IMG/VR virus record: IMGVR_UViG_3300025652_006157
Coordinates: 1 to 58,046 of that record
From: a virus
DNA length: 58,046 nt
Strand: one strand, 5' to 3'
The notes below the pieces were generated by a model that saw only the letters and a list, made by a program, of their open reading frames with translations, had not been told where the DNA came from and searched no databases. A program made the position numbers and the translations under genes. Position 1 is the first letter of the stretch. Each line of letters starts with the position of its first letter. This document shows, piece after piece, positions 7,265 through 11,672 of this stretch.

Positions 7265-7477
7265 ATGATAGACTTCAATAGCTGGATAGCTCAGTATAAT
7301 GATACGGTTTCTGGGGGCATGCTGCGTATAGGTCAAGTATTATTTAATGCTTTATATGTAGTAAGACCTGATTTAGCAGAGGAAATAAGAGCTACAATCT
7401 TAGACCCTTTCTTTGCAGATAGCTGGGAAGATGAAAGAATTAAAAACTTCTTAGTATTTGTAGAGAATAACTGGTAA
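7265..7477 (+). CDS. Hypothetical 70-aa protein
   Basis: Begins MIDFNSWIAQYNDTVSGGM behind AAAAGGAAAAG. It appears helical, with conserved-looking aromatic residues (W, F, Y) and an acidic C-terminus ending VENNW. A monocistronic early-type unit between two promoter cassettes. No function recognised. Confidence 0.7.
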   Translation: MIDFNSWIAQYNDTVSGGMLRIGQVLFNALYVVRPDLAEEIRATILDPFFADSWEDERIKNFLVFVENNW

Positions 7478-7482
7478 TTTAC

Positions 7483-7511
7483 TTGATTTAAGTTGCTAAA
7501 CAAAGTATAAT
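7483..7511 (+). promoter_or_regulatory. Sigma70-type promoter
   Basis: TTGATT at 7483-7488, 17 bp, TATAAT at 7506-7511. The promoter and leader are almost identical to the copy at 7722. Confidence 0.87.
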
Positions 7512-7543
7512 AGTTACTTAAGATTGAGAAAAAGGAAAGAAGC

Positions 7544-7714
7544 ATGTCAAAACCTAAAAATCATATGGAAGAAAAGATAGCTGCGGCAGTGCGGGAGTTA
7601 AAAGCTGCATTAGATAAGATCCCAGAAGCAGACATGGTAAAGTTTTTAAGGGCTTTAGATAACTCAAGGCTAGCAAACCCTAACGAACCTGCCTTTCCTT
7701 TTAAGAAAGAATAA
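7544..7714 (+). CDS. Hypothetical 56-aa protein
   Basis: ATG at 7544 behind AAAGGAAAG. Sequence starts MSKPKNHMEEKIAAAVREL and is helical; the C-terminus is NEPAFPFKKE. Lies between two near-identical promoter cassettes. No family recognised. Confidence 0.65.
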   Translation: MSKPKNHMEEKIAAAVRELKAALDKIPEADMVKFLRALDNSRLANPNEPAFPFKKE

Positions 7715-7721
7715 AATTGAT

Positions 7722-7750
7722 TTGATTTAAGTTACTAAACAAAGTATAAT
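7722..7750 (+). promoter_or_regulatory. Sigma70-type promoter of the main tRNA cluster
   Basis: TTGATT at 7722-7727, 17 bp, TATAAT at 7745-7750; the first tRNA begins 31 bp downstream. Confidence 0.87.
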
Positions 7751-7780
7751 AGTTACTTAAGATTGAGAAAAAGAATATAT

Positions 7781-7857
7781 AGCGAGTATGGAGAAATGGA
7801 GTCTTGACAGTCTCATAAGCTGTACACCGGTGGGTTCGAATCCTACACTCGCTACCA
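7781..7857 (+). tRNA. tRNA with CAT anticodon, copy 1
   Basis: Acceptor AGCGAGT/ACTCGCT, anticodon stem ACAGT/GCTGT, loop CTCATAA (CAT 7814-7816), T loop TTCGAAT, encoded CCA. Could be Met, fMet or Ile2; the sequence alone does not settle which. Confidence 0.88.
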
Positions 7858-7862
7858 TTTAT

Positions 7863-8003
7863 TTGCTGGAACAAAAGCCAAAAAGTAGAGATACTCGCCT
7901 CAATGAGAGGTTTAAGAAAGAGCAGTTCTGGGAAGGTAAAGCAGGCACGACAGGTTCTGTTAAAATCCCCTACCAAGTAGGGGTATATTATATAAAGTTT
8001 TAG
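7863..8003 (+). CDS. Possible 46-aa protein with TTG start
   Basis: The frame after the first tRNA reads LLEQKPKSRDTRLNERF and continues KKEQFWEGKAGTTG to a TAG at 8001-8003. Composition is protein-like (basic, few rare codons), but there is no ATG and no clear ribosome site, and its end overlaps the 7998-8092 stem. Low confidence. Confidence 0.3.
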   Translation: MLEQKPKSRDTRLNERFKKEQFWEGKAGTTGSVKIPYQVGVYYIKF

Positions 8004-8092
8004 TATATGGGATCTCCCAAGCGTACGTACTGCAGTGCAAGAAGCTAAGAACCTGAATAACTACAGCTGGACTCGTAGTACATATACTAAAA
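7998..8092 (+). ncRNA. Small structured RNA candidate
   Basis: A perfect 12-bp stem, TTTTAGTATATG (7998-8009) with CATATACTAAAA (8081-8092), closes 71 nt that contain GGGATCTCCC and an AGCT/AGCT pairing, so a multibranched fold is likely. It is not a tRNA: no T arm or CCA. It lies between tRNA genes in one transcript. Confidence 0.5.
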
Positions 8093-8103
8093 AGTTAATT
8101 TAC

Positions 8104-8175
8104 GGGGTAGGTAGAGGGCTACACCACTCCCTTGCACGGAGAGGTTCCTGGGTTCAATTCCCAGTTACTCCACCA
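8104..8175 (+). tRNA. tRNA-Ala (TGC)
   Basis: Acceptor GGGGTAG/TTACTCC, anticodon loop CTTGCAC (TGC), T arm CTGGG-TTCAATT-CCCAG, encoded CCA. The outer anticodon-stem pair is A/A. Confidence 0.85.
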
Positions 8176-8181
8176 TATTAA

Positions 8182-8257
8182 AGTCGATTAGCTTAGTGGC
8201 AAAAGCAACTCCCTTACAAGGAGAGGATCCTCAGTTCGAGTCTGAGATTGACTACCA
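8182..8257 (+). tRNA. tRNA-Val (TAC)
   Basis: Acceptor AGTCGAT/ATTGACT, anticodon loop CTTACAA (TAC), T arm CTCAG-TTCGAGT-CTGAG, encoded CCA. Anticodon arm closely resembles that of the neighbouring tRNA-Ala, suggesting duplication. Confidence 0.88.
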
Positions 8258-8263
8258 TTTTAT

Positions 8264-8340
8264 ACGCCTCAAGCTTAAGAGGTATAAGCATTCGGCTCAT
8301 AACCGAGAGATACGGGGTTCGAATCCCTGGGGGCGTACCA
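8264..8340 (+). tRNA. tRNA with CAT anticodon, copy 2
   Basis: Acceptor ACGCCTC/GGGGCGT, anticodon stem TTCGG/CCGAG with loop CTCATAA, T loop TTCGAAT, encoded CCA. The D arm (AGCTTAAGAGG) is elongator-like. Confidence 0.88.
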
Positions 8341-8346
8341 ATTTAA

Positions 8347-8422
8347 GCGTTTATCGTTCAAGTGGATAGGACATGGGATTTCTACTCCCAGAATCAGGGT
8401 TCGAGTCCTTGTAAGCGCACCA
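8347..8422 (+). tRNA. tRNA-Arg (TCT)
   Basis: Acceptor GCGTTTA/TAAGCGC, anticodon stem TGGGA/TCCCA with loop TTTCTAC (TCT), T arm CAGGG-TTCGAGT-CCTTG, encoded CCA. Reads AGA, a codon rare in many gammaproteobacteria and common in this phage. Confidence 0.9.
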
Positions 8423-8442
8423 CATTAATAGGGTATTTGATA

Positions 8443-8589
8443 GTGATAGCATGTGTATGCTTAAAAGTTAGTTCCTTAGAACTATCTAAGTATAAGTCCT
8501 TAAAAGACTTAATAGAGAAAACAAAAGCAGGAAGTAAGTGCGGTACGTGTATGTCGTATCTAGAAGAACATTATAGAAATGTAGCTTAA
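8443..8589 (+). CDS. BFD-like [2Fe-2S] protein, 48 aa
   Basis: Begins at GTG 8443: MIACVCLKVSSLEL, then SLKDLIEKTKAGSKCGTCMS. The CxC near the start and CxxC near residue 33, with the KAG-x-x-CG-x-C spacing, match the bacterioferritin-associated ferredoxin fold, which binds a [2Fe-2S] cluster with four cysteines and in bacteria releases iron from bacterioferritin. The region between the Cys pairs is shorter than in E. coli Bfd. The frame extends upstream into tRNA-Arg, which is not meaningful. Its stop lies inside the next tRNA (15-nt overlap). The ribosome site is weak. Confidence 0.7.
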   Translation: MIACVCLKVSSLELSKYKSLKDLIEKTKAGSKCGTCMSYLEEHYRNVA

Positions 8590-8650
8590 CTGGTGGAGCG
8601 CTCGCCTCATACGCGGTAAGGACTTAGTTCGACTCTAAGCATTTCTACCA
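8575..8650 (+). tRNA. tRNA with CAT anticodon, copy 3
   Basis: Acceptor AGAAATG/CATTTCT (7 bp perfect), D stem GCTT/GAGC, anticodon loop CTCATAC (CAT), T arm CTTAG-TTCGACT-CTAAG, encoded CCA. One anticodon-stem mismatch. The 5' 15 nt double as the last codons of the BFD-like gene. Confidence 0.82.
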
Positions 8651-8698
8651 AATAATGCACAGGTGGCTGAACGGCTTAGGCGGGGGCTTGCAAACCCA

Positions 8699-8718
8699 CT
8701 TTATGCTGGTTCGAATCC
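8699..8718 (+). repeat. 20-bp direct repeat, left copy (tRNA T arm)
   Basis: CTTTATGCTGGTTCGAATCC, identical to 9178-9197. It is the T-arm region of the split tRNA-Cys and looks like an attachment or recombination core. Confidence 0.95.
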
Positions 8719-8741
8719 CTCGCCCTTTGCCAAATATTTAT

Positions 8742-8770
8742 TTGATTTACTCTACTCATTATAGTATAAT
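8742..8770 (+). promoter_or_regulatory. Sigma70-type promoter inside the tRNA-Cys insertion
   Basis: TTGATT at 8742-8747, 17 bp, TATAAT at 8765-8770, then TTAGGAGAAAAG as ribosome site. Confidence 0.85.
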
Positions 8771-8795
8771 AGTTACTTAATTAGGAGAAAAGCAA

Positions 8796-8906
8796 ATGAA
8801 GAAAGAAAAACGTAAAAAAGTAAAGCTTAAGAAGATACCTAAGAATGCTACACCTATGTTTCCGCAGGATAGCGATAGTTATATAACTTGGTCAACTTGG
8901 AGTTAA
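8796..8906 (+). CDS. Hypothetical 36-aa very basic peptide
   Basis: ATG at 8796, 7 nt after AGGAG. The first 15 residues are almost all Lys/Arg (MKKEKRKKVKLKKIPK), the rest ends in YITWSTWS. Promoter and ribosome site are strong, so it is probably expressed; a nucleic-acid- or ribosome-binding peptide is conceivable. Confidence 0.6.
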   Translation: MKKEKRKKVKLKKIPKNATPMFPQDSDSYITWSTWS

Positions 8907-8908
8907 AA

Positions 8909-9157
8909 ATGATTAACAAACTACTAGAAGTATTAGCAGGAGCAGGGTACGATATTTATGAGCCAGATGCGGTACGTGATTTAGCTAGTGAGTTGCGCTC
9001 ATATGCAGAGAACCTAGAAGAGCGTAATGAGATTGAAAGCCACATGTATGATATTGGGCTTTTAATGGATGATGCAGAAGCATCAGAAGATACTGACAGA
9101 TTCCAAGAGTTAGAAATCGAGTTAGGCGACTTAGAAAGTGAACTGGAGAACTTATAA
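8909..9157 (+). CDS. Hypothetical acidic coiled-coil protein
   Basis: 82 aa. ATG at 8909 follows GGAG of the preceding gene's last codons; an upstream TTG at 8888 is less likely. Helical with heptad-like Glu/Leu spacing at the C-terminus (RFQELEIELGDLESELENL). It follows a very basic peptide gene, so the two could pair electrostatically (speculative). The stop overlaps the next ATG. Confidence 0.65.
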   Translation: MINKLLEVLAGAGYDIYEPDAVRDLASELRSYAENLEERNEIESHMYDIGLLMDDAEASEDTDRFQELEIELGDLESELENL

Positions 9158-9264
9158 TGGAAGATGAACTAGAAGAGCTTTATGCTGGTTCGAATCCAAT
9201 CTTGTGCTCCAAACATTGCGGGTATGATCAAGGCGATCCGCCAGCCTTCCAAGCTGCGCAGTAG
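9157..9264 (+). pseudogene. Chimeric reading frame truncated by the tRNA-Cys 3' half
   Basis: Starts ATG 9157 with MEDELEEL, then reads YAGSNP straight through the tRNA T-arm repeat and on into tRNA-Gly, stopping at 9264. The first eight codons look like a real coupled start; the rest is tRNA sequence, so this is a gene cut at the repeat junction. Confidence 0.5.
9178..9197 (+). repeat. 20-bp direct repeat, right copy
   Basis: Identical to 8699-8718; followed by the true 3' end of tRNA-Cys. Confidence 0.95.
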
Positions 9265-9290
9265 GGGTTCGAATCCCCTTATCCGCTCCA
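9218..9290 (+). tRNA. tRNA-Gly (TCC)
   Basis: Acceptor GCGGGTA/TATCCGC, anticodon loop CTTCCAA (TCC), T arm GGGG-TTCGAAT-CCCC, base 73 T and encoded CCA, as expected for Gly. Confidence 0.88.
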
Positions 9291-9300
9291 TTATTTAGTA

Positions 9301-9376
9301 AGTATGTAGGTTCGTCTAATGGCTAAGACTTCCCTATCATGGGTAAATGCGGGTTCGAGTCCCATAAATACATACT
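9301..9376 (+). tRNA. tRNA-like gene, anticodon uncertain
   Basis: D stem GTCT/AGAC and a T loop TTCGAGT are clear, and the flanks AGTATGT/ACATACT pair perfectly (10 bp if extended to 9299-9308/9369-9378). The anticodon arm CCC-TATCAT-GGG does not give a standard 5-bp stem with 7-nt loop; loop CTATCAT would give ATC (Asp). No CCA. Possibly degenerate. Confidence 0.5.
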
Positions 9377-9389
9377 TATTATTTTTTAC

Positions 9390-9465
9390 AGTCCTATAGC
9401 TCAGTTGGCAGAGCAAGCGACCGATAATCGCTGTGTCCCTAGTTCGAATCTAGGTAGGACTACCA
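9390..9465 (+). tRNA. tRNA-Ile (GAT)
   Basis: Acceptor AGTCCTA/TAGGACT, anticodon stem AGCGA/TCGCT with loop CCGATAA (GAT), T arm CCTAG-TTCGAAT-CTAGG, encoded CCA. All stems perfect. Confidence 0.93.
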
Positions 9466-9511
9466 AATATTGCCTTAGCCCGCCCGCTTCCACTAAAAGT
9501 AAATTTAAGTA

Positions 9512-9585
9512 AGGTAACAGCTATGACGATAGTATGCCTGGGTGCACAGTTAATTGCTGAGGGTTCGACTCCCCTGTTGCCTTTC
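9512..9585 (+). tRNA. tRNA-like gene, degenerate anticodon arm
   Basis: Acceptor AGGTAAC pairs with GTTGCCT and there is a D hairpin CTAT/ATAG and a T loop TTCGACT. The anticodon region (GCA-CAGTTAAT-TGC) gives only a 3-bp stem and an 8-nt loop. No CCA. Probably a decayed tRNA. Confidence 0.45.
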
Positions 9586-9608
9586 CTAAATTTATTTGAG
9601 ATATAGAA

Positions 9609-9863
9609 ATGTCAAGACAACTATTAGAAGATATGCTTTATGAGGCTAAGACTAACTCACAAGGCGAAGAAGTGTCGCTAGAGTATGCGTACATATGCTT
9701 CATCGGGTTTTACGACCTAACAAAAGAAGAACGCGAATCCTTAGATACGGAAATGTTGCGCACTAACCTAATACATTACATAGAGCCTAGGGACAATATG
9801 TGCTTAGTTCTAAAGAATATGACGGTAGATACTGCGTTGCATTATTTATCTAGAATACAATAG
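9609..9863 (+). CDS. Hypothetical 84-aa protein
   Basis: ATG at 9609 (MSRQLLEDMLYEAKTNSQGE) with a modest GAG ribosome site 10 nt upstream. Helical, acidic. The TAG stop overlaps the first bases of tRNA-Lys, so gene and tRNA share one transcript. Not recognised. Confidence 0.65.
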   Translation: MSRQLLEDMLYEAKTNSQGEEVSLEYAYICFIGFYDLTKEERESLDTEMLRTNLIHYIEPRDNMCLVLKNMTVDTALHYLSRIQ

Positions 9864-9936
9864 CTTCCTAGCCCAATGTTAGAGCACCAAGCTTTTAACT
9901 CGTAGGTTTTGGGTTCAAGTCCCAAGGAAGCTACCA
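9862..9936 (+). tRNA. tRNA-Lys (TTT)
   Basis: Acceptor AGCTTCC/GGAAGCT perfect; T arm TTGGG-TTCAAGT-CCCAA perfect; loop CTTTTAA gives TTT; encoded CCA. The anticodon stem has two mismatches. Confidence 0.83.
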
Positions 9937-9941
9937 ACAAG

Positions 9942-9972
9942 GATAAGGGACAGGAACTGCTTCCTGCTTATC
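9942..9972 (+). other. Strong hairpin between tRNA-Lys and tRNA-Asp
   Basis: GATAAG + gga bulge + CAGGAA, loop CTGC, TTCCTG + CTTATC: 12 perfect pairs. No T run follows directly, so it may be a processing element, not a terminator. Confidence 0.6.
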
Positions 9973-10005
9973 GACGCCTATAAACGGCTTAGCAGACATT
10001 TTTAT

Positions 10006-10080
10006 GGCGAATTCGTATAGTGGAAATTACAGGGGATTGTCGATCCTCATAGAAGAGTTCAATTATCTTATTCGCTGCCA
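10006..10080 (+). tRNA. tRNA-Asp (GTC)
   Basis: Acceptor GGCGAAT/ATTCGCT, anticodon stem GGGGA/TCCTC with loop TTGTCGA (GTC), base 73 G (expected for Asp), encoded CCA. T stem weak. Confidence 0.87.
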
Positions 10081-10085
10081 ATTAT

Positions 10086-10161
10086 GCACTTATCGTCTAA
10101 AGGTAAGGACACGGGGTTTTCAATCCTGTAATCGTGGGTTCAAGTCCCCGTAAGTGTACCA
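10086..10161 (+). tRNA. tRNA-Glu (TTC)
   Basis: Acceptor GCACTTA/TAAGTGT, anticodon stem CGGGG/TCCTG with loop TTTTCAA (TTC), T loop TTCAAGT, encoded CCA. Confidence 0.88.
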
Positions 10162-10166
10162 TTTTT

Positions 10167-10313
10167 AGTACCCAGCCACTTAATAAAGATATATGCGGAG
10201 TCTTAGGGGATTAACGACCAAGAAGTACCGTCCTAGGAAGCGAACATCAGTCGCTCCTTTACTTTCCGCGGGTCTAGTCAGTAACTATATATTACTGATG
10301 TGGGTACTTTTTT
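10167..10313 (+). ncRNA. Multibranched structured RNA candidate
   Basis: Nested and adjacent stems: AGTACCC (10167) with GGGTACT (10302-10308); GCGGA (10195) with TCCGC (10265); TCTTAGG (10201) with CCTAGGA (10232); AGCGA/TCGCT (10239-10255); TCAGTAA/TTACTGA (10278-10298). Six T follow the closing stem, so the 3' end may be set by termination. Not a tRNA (no T arm, no CCA). No family recognised. Confidence 0.6.
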
Positions 10314-10392
10314 CCTATCTACCACGTGTAGAAAAGGTTACGATACCGTCTTAGGGCGCTATCAGCTTTATTATATCCAGTATGGAGAGTCT

Positions 10393-10629
10393 ATGGACTT
10401 ACTTGAAAAGTATATGGTAGATATTAGACAAAGCCATAGAAAAAGGGAAGCAATCGAAAATCTGATCAATGAGATAGATGATCACTTAACTCCGTTGCTA
10501 AGAGAACTAAGAGCACTAGAAGATATTGCCCTTATTCAAAGACTTGTAGACTATTTACCTAAAGGGTATCATAAACAGCTTGCAGAACATCATATAATGA
10601 AGTTAACCCTGCAAGGCTCAGAAACTTAG
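10393..10629 (+). CDS. Hypothetical 78-aa protein
   Basis: ATG at 10393 preceded by GGAGAG at 7 nt; the frame is open upstream to 10300 but that part overlaps the structured RNA. Helical, charged: MDLLEKYMVDIRQSHRKREA, then LINEIDDHLTPLLRELRAL. It ends directly before the tmRNA acceptor piece. Not recognised. Confidence 0.65.
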   Translation: MDLLEKYMVDIRQSHRKREAIENLINEIDDHLTPLLRELRALEDIALIQRLVDYLPKGYHKQLAEHHIMKLTLQGSET

Positions 10630-11036
10630 AATTGTTGTATGAAGCAGACAACAGACCTCTTGGACGGCGGTTCGACTCCGCCCTACTCCACCATATAACT
10701 TTTTACTATTAGTTATGCTTATACGGGTAATCTAATACCTTAGGAATAAAGAGTACCACCTCTAGCAGAAGCGTATTCTTCTCAAAATCTATTCGGCGTT
10801 AAAACCCGATGTACTGTTTTTAGGGGGCAGTGTCGCGGATCGTATCCGTGAAAGATATTACTGTAAAAAGTTATATGATGGGGTAGCTTGGTTTCGACAG
10901 GAGGGGGAAGGCAAGTGGACAACACGAGCGGAAATACTCGTAAAACAGAATGAACTAACTTAAACGCAAATGACAACATTTACGCTCTAGCAGCTTAGGC
11001 TCTAGATGTGGTGGGTACTACCATATAAACTAAGTG
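10630..11036 (+). ncRNA. ssrA: Circularly permuted (two-piece) tmRNA
   Basis: tmRNA rescues stalled ribosomes and adds a degradation tag. Here the 3' acceptor piece comes first: T arm GGCGG-TTCGACT-CCGCC (10666-10682) and acceptor CTACTCC-A-CCA (10683-10693). After an intervening segment of 186 nt, the 5' piece starts GGGGTAGCTTGGTTTCGACAG at 10880. GGGGTAG pairs with CTACTCC, and helix 2 forms between CAGGAGG (10898-10904) and CCTCTTG (10656-10662). The tag ANDNIYALAA is at 10966-10998. The intervening segment is closed by a perfect 14-bp extension of the acceptor helix (10693-10706 with 10863-10876). Outer ends are approximate. Confidence 0.92.
10966..10998 (+). other. tmRNA tag reading frame (ANDNIYALAA)
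   Basis: GCA resume codon at 10966, ten codons, TAG at 10996-10998. The YALAA end matches the gammaproteobacterial ClpXP degron (E. coli ANDENYALAA), so the tag should be readable by host proteases. Confidence 0.92.
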
Positions 11037-11086
11037 CCAAAATTAAAAATTCAGGAAATTACTGAGAAATTTTAAGGATTTTTCTA

Positions 11087-11115
11087 TTACAAAAATTCTT
11101 ATTTTGCTATATAAT
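11087..11115 (+). promoter_or_regulatory. Probable promoter of pqqA
   Basis: TATAAT at 11110-11115 with TTACAA 17 bp upstream (11087-11092) and a TGC just before TATATAAT (extended -10). It differs in -35 from the repeated early cassette. Confidence 0.6.
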
Positions 11116-11122
11116 ATATATA

Positions 11123-11143
11123 AGTGCTGAAAATTTTAGCACT
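11123..11143 (+). other. Leader hairpin of pqqA transcript
   Basis: AGTGCT (11123-11128) pairs with AGCACT (11138-11143) around an A/T-rich loop, at the expected 5' end of the transcript; may stabilise the mRNA. Confidence 0.6.
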
Positions 11144-11177
11144 GTATCCTAACAAAAATAATTAGAGGAAGTTTTTT

Positions 11178-11249
11178 ATGTGGACAAAACCTGAATACTC
11201 AGATATGCGCTTTGGCTTTGAAGTAACAATGTATATCTGCACACGCTAG
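11178..11249 (+). CDS. pqqA: PqqA, coenzyme PQQ precursor peptide
   Basis: 23 aa, the usual PqqA length, starting MWTKPEYSDMRFG and ending FEVTMYICTR. PqqA supplies the Glu and Tyr that PqqE/PqqD crosslink to make the redox cofactor pyrroloquinoline quinone. Both are present in the required spacing: Glu15 and Tyr19 (EVTMY), with the conserved MW-x-KP start, Asp9, Arg11, Gly13 and C-terminal Arg. A good ribosome site (AGAGGAAG) lies 7 nt upstream. The gene has its own promoter, leader hairpin and strong terminator. No pqqB-E gene is in this window, so any role must rely on host enzymes or genes elsewhere. Confidence 0.93.
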   Translation: MWTKPEYSDMRFGFEVTMYICTR

Positions 11250-11263
11250 AATTTAAACTAATG

Positions 11264-11299
11264 GCGACTTATCTATGTAATTAGATGGGTCGCTTTTTT
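11264..11299 (+). terminator. Intrinsic terminator after pqqA
   Basis: GCGACTTATCTA pairs with TAGATGGGTCGC (12 pairs, two G-U), loop TGTAAT, then six T. Confidence 0.93.
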
Positions 11300-11317
11300 G
11301 TCTCTGGAGAAAAGAAA

Positions 11318-11548
11318 ATGAACCAAAAGAAAGCAAAAAGACTTCACAGAATAGCAGAAGCAAGCACACAAGGAATTCCTGGTGTTAGTTACGAACTGGG
11401 ACAGCCTTCTAGATATGAAGCTAGACGCAACGATGCAGGTGACTTCTTGGTACCTTATATCTTTGATAAAGCAGCACGCGGGGTACCTAAAAAGCTAGGC
11501 TACTGCACTCGTTCTGTATACCAAAAAATGAAAAAGTTAAATGGATAG
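11318..11548 (+). CDS. Hypothetical basic protein
   Basis: 76 aa. ATG at 11318 is 8 nt after CTGGAG; the frame is open back to 11285 but that is the terminator stem. Very basic (MNQKKAKRLHRIAE) with YEARRNDAGDFLVPYIFD and a Lys-rich C-terminus. Not recognised. The stop overlaps the next ATG by 8 nt. Confidence 0.65.
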   Translation: MNQKKAKRLHRIAEASTQGIPGVSYELGQPSRYEARRNDAGDFLVPYIFDKAARGVPKKLGYCTRSVYQKMKKLNG

Positions 11549-11672
11549 CCTAGAGCTAGTAGAGTTACGACAGCATCTGGAAGACTACGAGCAACTTCTA
11601 CTAAAGACAGGCGATTTAGACAAAGCCAGCATAGTACTTGAATTTATAGAAGATCACCTAGAAAATGCTTGA
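11541..11672 (+). CDS. Hypothetical 43-aa protein
   Basis: ATG at 11541 overlaps the previous stop by 8 nt and its TGA overlaps the endolysin ATG by 8 nt, so it is part of a coupled trio. Helical and acidic (MDSLELVELRQHLEDYEQLL). Too short to classify. Confidence 0.6.
   Translation: MDSLELVELRQHLEDYEQLLLKTGDLDKASIVLEFIEDHLENA

Larger units (their letters stand above)
8657..9211 (+). pseudogene. tRNA-Cys (GCA) interrupted in the T loop
   Basis: Bases 8657-8718 give a tRNA 5' part through the T loop with anticodon GCA in loop TTGCAAA. The matching 3' end is at 9198-9211: CTTGTGC pairs with the 5' GCACAGG over 7 bp, followed by T73 and CCA. Joined, they make a 76-nt tRNA, and U73 is the known Cys identity base. 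The immediate 3' flank of the left part (8719-8732) instead supplies a foreign end (acceptor GCCCTTT, base 73 G, CCA) that does not pair with GCACAGG. The 479 bp in between are bounded by 20-bp direct repeats. Confidence 0.75.

Noticed and set aside
7788-7862. Frame running through the first CAT tRNA
   Set aside because: Translation of a tRNA gene; only the part after 7863 is listed, at low confidence.
8362-8442. N-terminal extension of the BFD-like gene
   Set aside because: It would translate tRNA-Arg; the family start fits GTG 8443 instead.
9301-9376. Confident call of tRNA-Asp for the gene at 9301
   Set aside because: A clear tRNA-Asp (GTC) exists at 10006, and the anticodon arm here is irregular, so it is left as tRNA-like.
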